NCBI GenBank assembly: GCA_033980235.1
Contig: CM067075.1
Location: 33,056,385 to 33,120,384, forward strand
Length of the DNA stretch: 64,000 bases
Reading direction: 5' to 3'
Source of the DNA: Diadema setosum
Lineage: Eukaryota > Echinodermata > Echinoidea > Diadematoida > Diadematidae
The notes below the pieces were generated by a model. The model worked only from the letters and a program-made list of their open reading frames with translations, was not told the DNA's origin and did no database searches. The position numbers and the translations under genes were made by a program. Shown piece by piece: positions 11,416 to 24,760 of the stretch (its first letter is position 1; each line of letters starts with the position of its first letter).

Positions 11416-11589
11416 TTGTTTGTCCTATAGTCCGGGAGCCAGCGGGGGTCAGCCTAGCTGAAAAGGGTACCAATTTTTATGTATATAGCAATTAAGTACA
11501 TATGCCCCTAAGTATGGAAATGCACGTCTGGCTGGTCATCGGTGGTGGGTGTGGCCAGGAGGGCCAAAAAAAGGACCCCTCAAAATTAG

Positions 11590-12500
11590 GCTAGCCTAGC
11601 TGGAAAAGTAACCCCATGAAAACCACTGCAACTTGTTCGTTACACTTACAGGATAAATGAATGACCATTGCCAGACGTTTTAAGTGGTGGGGGGTAGCCG
11701 CCAGACGCTCTTAAAGGCCCAACTCCAGCTAGGCTAGCCTAGCTGAAAAAGTAACCTCATGAAAACCACTGGAACTTGTTCGTTACACTTACAGGATAAA
11801 TGAATGACCATTGCCAGACGTTTTAAGTGGTGGGGGGTAGCCGCCAGACGCCCTTAAAGACCCAAATTTTTCCAGCTAGGCTAGCCTAGCTGAAAAAGTA
11901 ACCTCATGAAAACCACTGGAACTTGTTCGTTACACTTACAGGAAAAATGAATGACCATTGCCAGACGTTTTAAGTGGTGGGGGGTAGCCGCCAGACGCCC
12001 TTAAAGACCCAAATTTTTCCAGCTAGGCTAGCCTAGCTGAAAAAGTAACCTAATGAAACCCACTGGAACGTGTTATTTACACTTACAGGATAAATGAATG
12101 ACCATTGCCAGACGTTTTAAGTGGTGGGGGGTAGCCGCCAGACGCCCTTAAAGACCCAAATTTTTCCAGCTAGGCTAGCCTAGCTGAAAAAGTAAACTAA
12201 TGAAACCCACTGGAACTTGTTCGTTACACTTACAGGATAAATGAATGACCATTGCCAGACGTTTTAAGTGGTGGGGGTAGCCGCCAGACGCCCTTAAAGA
12301 CCCAAATTTTTCCAGCTAGGCTAGCCTAGCTGAAAAAGTAACCTAATGAAACCCACTGGAACTTGTTCGTTACACTTACAGGATATATGAATGGCCGTTG
12401 CCAGACGTTTTAAGAAGTGGGGGGGGGGGGGGGGTGTAGCCGCCAGATGCCCTCAAAGACCCAAGTTTACCAGCTAGACTATAACCCTGGCTGGAAAAGT
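11590..12500 (+). repeat. ~148-bp tandem array, left
   Basis: About six copies start at the palindromic GCTAGGCTAGCCTAGC and run through ACCACTGGAACTTGTTCG, ATGAATGACCATTGCCAGAC and GTAGCCGCCAGACGCCC. Junctions fall near 11590, 11730, 11878, 12025, 12172 and 12318, and the last copy (from 12465) is diverged. The G-run at 12418-12434 sits in the penultimate copy. Confidence 0.9.
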
Positions 12501-14870
12501 AACCTCCTGAAACCCACTGGAACTTGTTCTATGTTTGAATCTCACCTGATAAACACTGTCGACATATTATTCTGGTGTTCTTTCAATAACTTTCCACACT
12601 TTTGAGCTATATGATCACCAAATTCACTCCTCAGATCATCTAATGATTGCTGTCAAGTGTTAATATTGGTGAAGTCCGACTACGTCAACAGTCAAAAAGT
12701 CAATGAACTAGGCCTATGCCATTTGAAAATCTCTGTAATCACAAATGTGGACGAGACATCACTTCGCTTTTGCCTTGTTAAATGGTGAATATTAAATTAA
12801 TTTGTAAGCTTCCGTTTCTAATTCATACAGCACCAGCATACATGTCTGAGAATAGCGGTAAAGAAGATTAGAGTCTTTGGCAACAAGTGCAAAATTAAAT
12901 TCTGTGCCTTATTTGCTAAACAAACGTGGTAGGAGGACAACGACCTGTTAGGCAATATGGCGGACCAATAGCTCTATATTATTAGTGTTATAGAATAAAT
13001 GACAATGATGTAGTTCTGAAGCATACTTTTCATTAGATGCTTTTGCAATGACTCAATGTATACTTTTAATCGAACTAAGTATATATCCATGACTTGCTCA
13101 TGAATTACGGCAGAACGATTCCGTGAGGAAAGTTTTCTGTCATGTCATTACGGAAGAAGTGAACGTGTCAATATTTTGCTATTTGTTCCATAATTATTTC
13201 TGAAGTGGTTAAATGTATTTTCCTAAAAATTTTTTTTTCTTTTACCTACGTTGCATCCAAATGCCTACTCGTTGAAAAAATGCGGGCCATGTATTCAAAG
13301 GTCAAAGATCATAGGTTAATGGAAGTAGGGCATACATTGTACAACATTTCACTAAGTTTTTTTTTTTGTTTTTTTGTTTGTTTGTTTTTTTTGGGGGGGT
13401 GATTCAAATTGTCCTAAAACCTTGTATTTTAATACATGTATTTAGTTTTGTAGTCACGACTCTTGCTATGTATGATGCCAAACTCTTCCCGCTCATACAA
13501 ATGCAGCCGTTTCAGGGAAATAATTATGATAATGATTGGTAATGCTGAAGTGGTTCATGACATTCCATTGATACTATGTATAGAACAGAAAGTGAATTTG
13601 ACAATGGTATATGATATCCGCAATTTACTCTTTGACAGGTTCTATCATCCGATTAATAATGTATAAATTGAATATAAAGTAGTCCCCTATTCAGTAACTA
13701 CAGGTTAAGATAAGCTGCGTTCATTTTGCACGCGACCATGGCGTTATAGCCAAAGATGATTGAATTCTGTAAATCTCTGTGTGCCTGCACATGATTGGAA
13801 AACGAAACAAATTTCTGTGTATATAGAACAACGAAACAGAAACTGATGCATGCATTATCTCAGTCACTTTGTTATGCATCATGATGGTTTGCTCATTGCA
13901 GTTCAGGAATCTCAGCTCGAGGGACTCGAATTGATCCTAAATCAGTCGGCATGCGTGTATCACCCAAAACAATATCTGAACACAACTATAACTGCAGTCC
14001 TCCATAGTTTGTATTGGTTGTCGATAAGGGCTGGTATCAAGTTTGATTTTCATATTATTTACAGTACCGAAGTTGTATTTAATTGTTTTCATCGAAATGC
14101 CCGTATACGGTATGCGTATCTCAGTTAACTCTTTAAACCATAGTTGTAATCAACGTGCCAAGAATCTCATGTTTTCAATAAGCGTGAACTCCAAGACATG
14201 TCGTGATAAGGACTTTAAGACAATTGGCATCGTCATTATAAAACGAATTCCCCTTTTACAAGACACGTTTTAGATTTTAGATAGAAATATGGATTCGTTT
14301 GAATGCATACAAACAGCTTCTTAAATCCTCTTACATTTTGTTTTTAAGATATTGTGTATACTTTAGAAGTGTAAGAATCATGCTCTTGTTTTAGAGGCTT
14401 TGAGTACTGGTAAGAAGCATATGTTATTCTTATTGATTATGTGAATAAGTACGCATTCAAGAACGTTTTGAATAAAACGTATCCAGACAACTGCATATCA
14501 TATTTTCACCTCTTCCTTAAACATGCAGATGTATACTCTTGCCGAGAAGGTTAACTGTTTGATAGATATATAGTGCTCACCTTATTGAAAAGGTAATTGG
14601 GTAAATTTTTGGTTTCAGTATATTATTCAAACACAACTAAGTTAACTTTTACATTAACATTTTCACTACTGGCAAATTCTGTACCCACACACATTTCATG
14701 ATTCACAAGATCCAAGTTACACTAATCCTATTTACTTTGCAGAGTGCAACAACAACATAAGTTATATGCTGAGCAAATAGGCTTACATCAGTTCGCACTA
14801 TTCAAGGTTTAGAGTAGTTAAGGAACTAAATCGTACCCGATTTTGTGATGCTAGGTTGCACCTTGAGATG
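12500..14870. other. Interior of the 7.57-kb element, left part
   Basis: A+T-rich sequence with no long ORF and no motif I recognise. Short open frames at 13205, 13463 and 13850 look random. The T/G-rich run at 13355-13400 is low complexity. Confidence 0.5.
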
Positions 14871-14876
14871 ATGGGC

Positions 14877-15405
14877 AATATTGCCCCTGTAAAGGAGCAG
14901 GCAGTGACACTGACTTGCTCCTTTGAAGGAGCAATTTTGCAGCAGTCATGGAGCAAATAAGCACCACATAGGTGCAACATCATACCAATAAGGCACAAGG
15001 TTGCACATCAAGGTACGAGGTTGCGCCTTTTTCAAGGGGGCAAAGTTGCTCCCGAGGGTGTAACTTTCACCCTTTCTTGCGGGTACAAAGTAGCATCCAA
15101 AGTTCCAAGATTGCACCCTCAAAACAAGGCACAATCTTGGAACTTTGGTTGTTTCTTTGCACCCTCACGAAAGGATGTAAAGTTGCACCAAGATGTAAAG
15201 GCTACACGGGGTGCAAAGGTGCGCCGAAAGGTAAAGGGTGCAAGATAGCACCCTCAAGAAAGGTACAACTTAGCACCACTTAATGTGGGTGGAAAGATGC
15301 ACCCTCACGAAGAGGTGCAATCTAGCACCACTTAGTGTGGGTGGAAAGATGTACCGAAGGGAACATTTTCGCACCCTCAATAAAGGGTTCAACTTTGCAC
15401 CCTCT
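14877..15405. repeat. Degenerate GCACCCTC / GGTGCAA tandem array
   Basis: Alternating motifs of the type AAGGTGCAA and TTGCACCCTCA recur every 25-50 bp on both strands, giving many short hairpins. The open frames here (such as 14972-15283) are periodicity artefacts. Confidence 0.75.
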
Positions 15406-15419
15406 CTGCAGTATTATTT

Positions 15420-17000
15420 TATACACACGTGAATTCCTTGTTCCTGTGAGCTACGTTTAATATGAGCGTGACCCAGTATTAGACACGTGTCAAGCCTTTG
15501 CAGACACAGAATTTTTTCTTCATATTCTTTAAAGGTCATTTAAAATAAATTTAAGTATATATTTATTTCTTTTAAGTTAATAGGAGCAAATGTGCAGATC
15601 ATGACCTGTGATACATGTTACGGGAAGTCTATATTTTTATGTCTACTCGGTTTTTTTTTCAACTACAAGGAATTACCTATGAGCTAATTGGATAAAGGAG
15701 CTGAGCATTCCTTTTTTCATCAGTTAATGTCAGTGCTGCAATGGTGTATTATTCTTGAAAAGTTGGCATCTAAATGTCCTCCAAACCAAGTACTTACTGT
15801 ATAAAATTATATTTCTGTGAGTTACGTTTCTTATGAGCATGACAGATCTGTAGACACGTGTCATAGTGGTTACAAACACTAAGTTTCCTTTGCTTTCATC
15901 GTTATCAAGAAGCGATTTTGAACAATTTCAGATGTTCATTTTTTTTTCAATTTCGTTACGAGAAGGCAATAATGATTTCATGTAAAATATGTTAAGGAAA
16001 GTTGATAGTTGGGTTATTTTATCATTACTCATCTTCGTCTTCTCAACAAGAAGATGATACACATGAGCTCATTTGCTAAAGAAGTTGAAGGATGTTTAAT
16101 TGCTGGTAGCCACGTAGGGGCTTTTGTCATAGCATTTTGCATCTTAATCCCTCGAAACTAAGTACATGCAGCATTAGTTTATAGAAAACATAATATTTTT
16201 GTTGTTGCTGTGACTGAGCTTATTCATATGAATTTTAGACATGTTTCTCATATGTTTCTGTCATATGCTTTACTGAAGAACAGCAAATGTTGAGTTTATT
16301 GGCAAGAGAGGTTGATCATTACTTTACATTTAAGCTCATTGAAGTGCCGGAGCATAAACTTGTCTTGAAATATTAGCATCCAAAACCCTCCAAACCAAAA
16401 ACGTGCAATACTAGACACGACAGGAATTCCTTGTTGTTGTGAGTTATGTTTCTTAAAAACACTGATTTTTTCTGCTTTTGCAGTGTACTATGTTCAAAAA
16501 CACTCTTGAACAATTATCAGATTTCGTTTCTTTCTTAAGAGAAGAAAACGGTGAGGTAATGTGGCGCATGTTCCTATAAGTTTTATTTCGTTAATAATTT
16601 TCCTTACCCATCTCCTCAACCGTAAGGTGATATGGTACCTAAAAAGTCATAGGCCAAAGGTGTTGAGCTTTACTTCCCCTTTTTAAAGTAAATTTAAGAG
16701 CTGGGGCATTATTTTTTTAAAAGCTGGCATGTTAAGCTATGTACACCGAGGACGAGTCTTACTGAATGGATTTCTTGTTGCAGTAGAATTGTATTTTTTA
16801 TGAGCTTGATGGAGTATTAGACAATTGTATAAAGTGTTTGCAAAAACTGTTAATGTATTCCCTTTTGCTAATGTCCAAAGAGTTCATTTGCCAAGTTTTG
16901 ATTGTCTTTTGTTTTAATCATCAGGGGTCTGTTTTATCATGGTCATAGAGGAAAGAAACTTAATTATAAAAAAGCCTTCATATAAGAAGAGATACTGTAG
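15420..17000 (+). repeat. Diverged ~380-bp tandem repeat
   Basis: Copies recur near 15425, 15810, 16200-16425 and 16775. They share TTCCTTGTT-type starts, GTGAGTTACGTTTCTTATGAGC, a TAGACACGTGTCA block and a GACACAGAATTTTTTC-like block. Divergence is much higher than in the subterminal arrays, so this array is older. Confidence 0.65.
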
Positions 17001-17189
17001 GACACAATTTCATCAAAAGTTGTGATTTTCAACATTTCCAAAATGCAATTGATGAATATTTCTCCCCAGGGCACAGAAAGAAAGTAGTTTTTGGTCTTGT
17101 TTTTTTTTTTTTTTTTCACGTCAGTATGTTATAATACCCGCGGGTTTACGCCCATCCCACCAATTTCCATCCGGATACTGTACCCGGCC

Positions 17190-17190
17190 C

Positions 17191-17221
<31 letters not shown>

Positions 17222-17232
17222 ATTTTTTTTTT
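17190..17232. repeat. (GTT)n microsatellite with T-run
   Basis: About ten GTT units followed by a poly-T run. The asparagine-rich open frame on the minus strand is simply this repeat. Confidence 0.95.
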
Positions 17233-17814
17233 TTACACTGCAAAGAAAATGAGAACACTGATGTTGAGAAAAATCCCGACATGTTTGATTGGGCAATTCT
17301 TTTTTGATGTCTATTATTCTTTCCAAATAAGTTTTTTGGTTATCACTGAGGACAAATACAGATACCCTATTTCTTCTACCAAAACCACAGCACTGTATAT
17401 TCTCATATTTCTACAGTATTTTGTCTCAACACTTGCCCTATTAATATTTCAACGCATGTTTCCAGGTGCGCTCAAGAAACTCCCCCATTAAAGGAGACCT
17501 CCGGGTGATTCTCAGATGTTTACATTTTGTACAACTATGAATTAGTTATACTGAGGACAGAGTTTCAGAATGTGTGATAATTGGGATGAGGAATAAGAAT
17601 ATTTTCAAAAAATAGAGCAAATGGCAATGAACAAGGATGATGACATGGGAGAGTCACCATAAGAATGCATGAGTTGGGGCTCAAGGAAGCAGAACAAAAG
17701 AATAAGGCATGCATAGATTATAGACAGGTGAACTCGCAAGCTAGCGGTATTGTTATGGAATTACACTGCTATCATTTCTGAAATATGTGAACCTTATAGC
17801 TGGTAAAATTGTGT

Positions 17815-18840
17815 CTTTGAGAGCGTCTGGGGGCTACGCCCCACCACTTAAAGCGTGTGGCAACGGTCATGCATTTATTCTGTAAGTGTAAGAACAAGTT
17901 CCAGTGGGTTTCATGGGGTTACTTTCCTAATTTTCAGCTAGGCTAGCATAGCTGGTAAGAGTTTGGTCTTTGGGGCGTCTGGCGGCTATTGTCTGGCAAC
18001 GATCATTCAATTATCCTTTGAGTGTATCACAAGAACAAGTTCCAGTGGGTTTCAGGAGGTTATTTTTCCAGCTATATATAGGCTATAGCTTAGTCTACCT
18101 GGAAAAATTGGGTCTTTAAGGGCGTCTGGCGGCTTCCCCCCCCCCCCCCCCCCCCACCACCACCATTTAAAACGTCTGGCAACGGTCATGCATATCCTGT
18201 AAGTATAAAGAACAAGTTCCAGTGGGTTTCACAAGGTTACTTGTTCAGCAAGACAAGCCTAGTTGGAAAAAGTTTGGTCTTTAAGGGCGTCTGGCGGCTA
18301 CCCCCCACCACTTAAAACGTCTGGCAATGGTCATTCATTTATCCTGTAAGTGTAACGAATAAGTTCCAGTGGGTTATATTAGGTTACTTTTTCAGCTAGG
18401 CTAGCCTAGCTGGAAAAATTTGGGTCTTTAAGGGCGTCTGGCGGCTACCCCCCACCACTTAAAACGTCTGGCACTGGTCATTCATTTATCCTGTAAGTGT
18501 AACGAACAAGTTCCAGTGGGTTTCATGAGGTTACTTTTTCAGCTAGGCTAGCCTAGCTGGAAAAATTTGGGGGGCGTCTGGCGGCTACCCCCCACCACTT
18601 AAAACGTCTGGCAATGGTCATTCATTTATCCTGTAAGTGTAACGAACAAGTTCCAGTGGTTTTCATGAGGTTACTTTTTCAGCTAGGCTAGCCTAGCTGG
18701 AGTTGGGCCTTTAAGAGCGTCTGGCGGCTACCCCCCACCACTTAAAACGTCTGGCAATGGTCATTCATTTATCCTGTAAGTGTAACGAACAAGTTGTAGT
18801 GGTTTTCATGGGGTTACTTTTCCAGCTAGGCTAGCCTAAT
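17815..18840 (-). repeat. ~148-bp tandem array, right
   Basis: The same unit as 11590-12500 in inverted orientation, about seven to eight copies. The inner copies (17830-18240) are diverged and contain a long C-run at 18138-18156. The outer copies (18270-18840) are close to the left-hand units, as expected if the outer copies are homogenised. Confidence 0.9.
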
Positions 18841-19000
18841 TTTGGGGGGTCCTTTTTGTGGCCCTCCTGGCCACACCCACCACCGATGACCAGCCAGACG
18901 TGCATTTCCATACTCAGGGGCATATGTACTAAATTGCTATACACATAAAAATTGGTAACCTTTTCAGCTAGGCTGACCCCCGCTGGCTCCCGGACTACTA

Positions 19001-20815
19001 CGTCTTTGTCTACAGTGAGAGTCTTGTCCCTGTGTTTGTTATTTTGATCCTTCACATTAATCTTTTTCAGTATTGCGAGTTCGACTTTTTGAGTGGCCCA
19101 CATTCTACAAGCTTGTCTTTTACATGGCTCTCTCTTTTCCAATAAAACAATTATTTTGAGCATTAGTTTCATGTGTAAATGTATAAATGTATATTGTTGT
19201 AATATATTGTATTTTTTTTCTCCTTGAAATGGGTTATTAGAAATAAAATCTCATTTGAATTGAATCTAATTGAATGCATGTATATAAAGTATATATAATA
19301 CATTGCACTAAACAATATACTATGTTATTATACTGTTTGTCCTGGAAGTCTGGTCACTGATGAAAGTTTCAGCAGTTGATTTCCAGAGCTATCAAAAACA
19401 GGCAAATTCCCCTAAAGGTACGTATAATTATCGATCATAATACATGACCCTTTGTATAAGTCGGTTGAATTCAAACATGTTGAGTTCAACCATGGAGCTA
19501 CCAAGATGGTTCAACATTGTTGAAATAAAAACACTTTTCTGTTAACATTTCCTTGATTAGTTTCAAGTGAGACGTAGATAGGTTTGTCCTCGAATCTGAC
19601 CCCAAGGGTCCACTTTCTCTGGGCAAATTATACAGGCGCCAAGGAGATAACAGTCCGATTTGCCCGCTTGGACGAGGTACAAATGGGAGTGTTCACTTTC
19701 TCTGGGCAAATACAGATGCCTTGAGATCAAGGTCTGATCTGCCCGCTTCGACGCAATCATGCTAATAACATGAATTGCAGGCTCCGAATATCAGGTGGAA
19801 TATCAAAGTCATTTATGATTCAAAGTTTTCTACGTCTGCCACACAGGCATAAATTTTGTACTTTTCCGTTTCTGAAGGTCGATCTCTTTGCCAGCTATCA
19901 ACGAAGTCATCAGAATCAACCATTAACATTTTATTTTCACTATTAGGCCTATACTCCCATTACAAATTATACCTATCACTCTCACGGCCCTTTCGGTCCC
20001 TGATCAGCAGTATGTAACCAAGTAATAAGCATACACACGCGCGAACACACACACACACACACACACACATACACACACACACAAATTAACTAATATTATG
20101 TGCAGTTCTATGTGTTGTCGACTTTACTGGCGACTGGCATTGCAATCACTGACTTAACGCATAAAATGACAACAAGATCTACCTGAAACATTTTCATAAA
20201 TCCCCCTTTTTGTAAAGATTCAAGGTGCAACGTGTATTCTGTTTGTATCCAATTTCAGCCAACTTCTTTTTCTTCATTTCTTCCGTGATTTTTTTTTTCC
20301 TTTGAAGCTAAGCTAAGATTTTTTTTTTTTACACTTGGCTTTCATTTTAGCTCTCACAATTTCAACTGCTTTGGGAATCTTGGCCAATGTACAATCTTAT
20401 CTAGCATTACACTTATCACCAATGTCACATATCTTTTATGAAGAGAATGCAGTCAATCAAATTGGTCAAAATGAATTCCTTCATAATTTATAAAACATCA
20501 GAGAATGGTGTGGGGAAAAGTGACCACACACCCTTACACGACTGTGCATTTTAGTGAACTGCTCTTTTTCCCATACCTACTTTATTGTTATCATTCAAAG
20601 CATGCCTACGTTGTGTCAGTTACTTTTTTGTATCAGTATCTTATCATATACTACGCGATTCACTTTTCGTTTTGTATTTCTGTTTTCCTTGATTCAAATT
20701 AATCAAACTCTGTGATTGTTTTACGTATGCTTTATATTACATTATATCGTGTTTCGTTTCACTACTTGTTTGTTTGATGGAAAAAAATCATAACTTTATC
20801 AGTGAAGCTGGATGT
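19001..20815. other. Unit 2 continuation: LINE tail copy and non-coding sequence
   Basis: A copy of 8411-10214 with few changes: LINE 3' tail to 19285, (CA)n at about 20046-20083, poly-T tracts near 20290-20330. No gene. Confidence 0.6.
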
Positions 20816-21824
20816 TATGCCCCAGTCACACAGTGCTTTACGATGGGTAAAGGCCGTGTCACACCTTTCCGGGCAAGCTACGCGGGCTTGTGGCGAGGAG
20901 ATAGTTTCCAGCACGTAGCAGATTTTCCGCGGGCGAACAAGAATGTTTGCAATTTTCGCATTTGTTTCTTACCTACTAGACGCGTGCTACTTAGCTTCTA
21001 CTTGCGTGCATTCCGTGTGACCTGCGTGAGAGCCAACTCCTGCGAGGTGCTGCCGGTAAGAGTCTCTTATATACTGGTGTTCTGCGTGTACCTCTGCGAG
21101 CGAACCCCACGACTCACTCGGAACAAGTTGTGAGCATGCTCAAGGCCTTGTTATACCGTATCTGGGGAAGTTTTGCGGCTTGACTTGCGGGGAAACAAAT
21201 TTGCTCCCTGGAGCTCTTATCTCCGCAGTTGGTCCCCACCTGACAGTACCTAGCGCGTATCTCGCCTGTACTTGCCCGGAGGTGCTCACGCAAGTCCGAT
21301 TTAACCGCAGCCAAGTTTTGAGCATGACCAAAACTTTTTCCGGGTGAGTCGCGGGGATGCCCGGAGAGGTCCACGCAGAACGCCAGTAGGAGGTCCTTAG
21401 CGGCAGCACTTCGCAGGCAACTCCCACGCAAGTACTTCGCAGTCCCCGTATGCAGCCAAGATAATGACATTCCGCGGGACTTCAGTCATTCCTTCAGAGG
21501 AATTCCTTCACTGAGTTGTCAGCCCCCACGCGACTGGTACAAAGGCCACACAGTATACCCGCAAGTATAATTTAAGTAGAACGCGTCCAGCAGGTAAGAC
21601 ACATGCACTGACTCGCCCAAATCCTTGTTCGCCCTGAAAAATTCCCGGTATGCTGGAAAATCCCTACACGCAACAGAATGCATAGCTTGCCCGGAAAGGT
21701 GTGACAGGGCCTTTAAGGCCCGGTCCCACTGCACTTACGGATGCAAAGAGGATGTAAAGCCTACAAAAAATCTTGCCATCCGTTGGAAAACGCTACGAAT
21801 CCGCTTTGTACCGTATCCGGGCAC

Positions 21825-22376
21825 TTACCCCCTGGGCAACCACCCCCCGGATAACTACCACAAGGATAATTACCCCCCAGGGCTATTCCCCCCTAGGGCA
21901 AGTACCACCCGGAAAACTACCCTCCTAGGGCAATTACCCTCCAGGGCAATTACCCCCTAGGGCAACTACCCCCCGGACAACTACCCTCTTAGGGCAATCA
22001 CCCCCCAGGGCAATTCCCCCTAGGACAACTACCCACCGGATAACTACCCACCGGTTAACTGCTCCCCAGATAACTACCACCCGGATAACTACCCCCTGGA
22101 TAACTACCTCCCGGAGAACTACCCCCTGGATAACTACCACCAGGATAACTACCACATAGATAACTACCACCCGGATAACTACCCCCTGGATAACTACCTC
22201 CCGGAGAACTACCCCCTGGATAACTACCACCAGGATAACTACCTCCCAGATAACTACCACCCGGATAACTACCACCCAGATAACTACCACCAGGATAACT
22301 ACCACCCGGATAACTACCACCCTGATAACTACCACCAGGATAACTACCACCAGGATAACTACCCCCGGATAACTAA
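21825..22376 (+). repeat. 15-bp minisatellite, left array
   Basis: GGATAACTACCNCCN repeats with an exact 15-bp period from about 22035 to 22375. A looser part with GGGCAATTACCCCC-type units precedes it. The 152-residue VVV-rich open frame on the minus strand is produced by this period and is not a gene. Confidence 0.95.
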
Positions 22377-22469
22377 TTTTTATGAATATCATGAACGGTG
22401 TCTGTCAAACAATCAAAAAGAAAAAGCAAGCACATGAGGGGGTAGATAAATGGCATTTGTCCTTTAACA

Positions 22470-23230
22470 CGAAGGTGATTTAGTCTTTTCAGACCTGAAA
22501 TTCAGCGATCTGGTGCAAACTTTTGGTGCAAAAAAAAAAAGGAATAATGGAATAAATAGGGCTCTTTCAGGACAGTGTTACAATCACGGAATTTAGCTCT
22601 TATTCCGAGTCATCATCTCTATGTATGAACAAAAATTAGTGAAGTAGAGTTTAGGGTTGGGGTGAGGGAGAAGGATTTCCCCTTCCGCTCGACGGAGCTT
22701 TTGCGTTGTTAGAATTGAAATAAAGCGATCCGAAGCACCCTTTTTTGTGCAGAATTAGGAAATTGTCATTCCCCGAAGTGTATTGAGTCTATAGAGGGGA
22801 CCAAGCAATGGGAGGGTGGCAAAGTAGCTCTCCCATATTCGAGGGAGCTCTTTTTAGTTTTCGAACTGAAATTCAAAAATCTGTAGCACACTTTTTTTGA
22901 ATGTCTGGAAATTTGTCAATCAAAAAATGTGGAAGGGGATTAGCGCTATCCAGCCCCCCCCCCCCCCCCTCTCGCACGAGGGACATTCTGTAGTTTCTGC
23001 TTGCATTTAAACGTTTTGATGCAAATATTTTGTGGCATATTTGGAAAACTGTCTATATTCAGTCTCCTTTCATGCATGGAGGGGGGGGGGGGAGCTATCA
23101 CCACACTTCCGGTTCGAGGGAGCTTTTGCCTTTTTAAAGTTACAATTTAGATATCTCGAATACGGTTTGATGAAATATTTGGGAAATTAAGAAATAAACA
23201 ACTGATCTTGTGAAAATAAGGGAGGAAAGT
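22470..23230. repeat. Diverged ~220-260 bp tandem repeat
   Basis: Copies share GAGGGAGCTTTT, a following GAAATTCAGCGATCT-like block, and GGAAATTGTCA (near 22495, 22700, 22860 and 23110). A C-run at 22955-22969 and a G-run at 23080-23091 fall between copies. Confidence 0.6.
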
Positions 23231-23922
23231 GTTAATTAAAAGGGAATTTCCTTTTGTACATGAAATAACTTTCGAGTTTTCCGAATATAAGTGATATAAG
23301 TGTTGTACACTCACAAGTATTCAGGATTTTTTTTTTAAATAGTCTATACATCATCCAACAAGATTGAATACTGTTCAGCTCTCTTACCGCTCTGAAGGTG
23401 GGTGTATGAACGTCAAGCAATATGCTGAAAAATGATATAATCACATTTCTGCTTCCTCTGTTGTTGTTGTTTTTTTTCTTCAAATTTCAGGGAGGATGAT
23501 TGAACAGGCAATCCCCCTCCTCCATTTCAGGGGTGGGGGATGTATACCCCCATCTCACCCCCGATTTACGCCCATGGCTTTGTGTAATGTAGCATGCCGA
23601 TCTGTATCAACGACGTAGGCCTCCCTGTAGACACATAGAGAGAACCACACGTGTGCAAAATACGTATCGCTATATGCTTACCTACACATTCAGATAATTA
23701 TGTATTTTCTCTTCCGACAGAATATAATATCATATTCTGTAGGGTAATCTCATATAATATGTACTGTAATTATGTCACAGATGTTTGGATATTGAATATC
23801 GTTTAAATTGAAGAAACTAGCTATAATGAGAATCATATTATTGTATATATATTACATTTTATTATTTGATACCAAAATGTTGTAAATGATGCCTTACAAA
23901 TAATAAATAAATAATCTGACAG

Positions 23923-24156
23923 ATGTTATTGAATATACAATGTTTGGCTGTACAGCGAAAAATAACGGGTATCGACGAAGTCTTAGCAACCACAGTGATT
24001 CTTCGTTTATTTTCGATGATTTCGGTATGCCCGAGCCGCATCCGAGTCGATGATACGTACATTCACCGTCTGTGTTTGAAAGTTTGTGATTTTTTTGAAG
24101 AATACACAGAAACCAATTTAAGTAAGCCAACCGCGAAGAAGTCAAAGCATGATTAA
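23923..24156 (+). CDS. Short ORF in the third-level element, unrecognised
   Basis: A 77-codon open frame ends at 24156. Its C-terminal half (VDDTYIHRLCLKVCDFFEEY, then a lysine-rich end) has a plausible protein composition, but no domain can be named and the opposite strand is also open. It is the only ORF in the core of this element with non-repetitive composition, so it could be a remnant of an element-encoded protein or chance. Low confidence. Confidence 0.15.
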   Translation: MLLNIQCLAVQRKITGIDEVLATTVILRLFSMISVCPSRIRVDDTYIHRLCLKVCDFFEEYTETNLSKPTAKKSKHD

Positions 24157-24675
24157 GCATATCAGCTGCAGATAAAAAAAAACAACAACTCATCTCTAAC
24201 ATTCCGCTGAACTTGAGTTACATGACTTCGAAATGAGATTTCATAATGAATTATAACACCTATTGGAGTTACGGGCTGTTTTTGATGAAGTATACCAGTG
24301 CTACAAACAGGACTGATGTGGACATAATATCATTGATGATCAACTTCACTTAACATTTTATTCTTGAAACCAATATATACATAATAATAAATGATAATAA
24401 TAATAAACTCAAAATCTATCATCATTCAGTTTAAGACCATTGGATGCCAGCAAGATTCTTCATGTCTTGCCAACACGCTTCAAGTTCTGCAATTATGGCG
24501 GGTGACAGTGAAGACAGAAGAGGTTTAAAAGAAAATTAGGCTGTGTATCACATGCATAACAATAATAACCAATACAATGCTTGCGCAATATTTTAGTGAT
24601 TAGTTTCCTAAACAGACCTAACAACAAAAACAAAACCCGGGCCTCCAACAGAACCCTGGGGTAACCGAAAATCAT

Positions 24676-24760
24676 TAACCAACAACCAATAACAAACAAC
24701 AAATAACCAATAACAGATAACCAATAACCAATAACCAATAACTAATAACCAATAACCATT
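24676..24760. repeat. AATAACC heptamer array
   Basis: About ten copies of a 7-bp AATAACC unit with variants. It is not the metazoan telomere repeat. Confidence 0.9.

Larger units (their letters stand above)
11428..18997. mobile_element. 7.57-kb TIR element with inverted subterminal tandem arrays
   Basis: The element starts TAGTCCGGGAGCC and ends GGCTCCCGGACTA, flanked on both sides by CTA (11425-11427 and 18998-19000). The undisturbed duplicate at 8401-8420 has a single CTA, so the borders and the 3-bp target duplication are read directly. The terminal inverted repeat runs about 165 bp and then passes into ~148-bp tandem repeats, oriented inward at both ends. The centre (12500-17820) has no long ORF and no recognisable transposase, so it must be mobilised in trans. 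A 3-bp target duplication would suit a PIF/Harbinger-type transposase, but the CTA site and the short termini do not settle it. Confidence 0.9.
10611..21211 (+). repeat. Tandem duplication, unit 2, interrupted by a 7.57-kb element
   Basis: This copy of 7595-10610 lies in direct orientation. It carries the insertion 11428-18997 plus a 3-bp target duplication. Without the insert it is 3,028 bp against 3,016 bp for unit 1. The difference is explained by small indels such as the longer (CA)n tract at 20046-20083. Confidence 0.9.

Noticed and set aside
21934..22392. 152-codon open frame rich in valine on the minus strand
   Set aside because: Produced by a 15-bp minisatellite, a multiple of three with no stop in the unit; not a gene.
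24676..24760. Possible interstitial telomere repeat
   Set aside because: The unit is AATAACC, not TTAGGG/CCCTAA.
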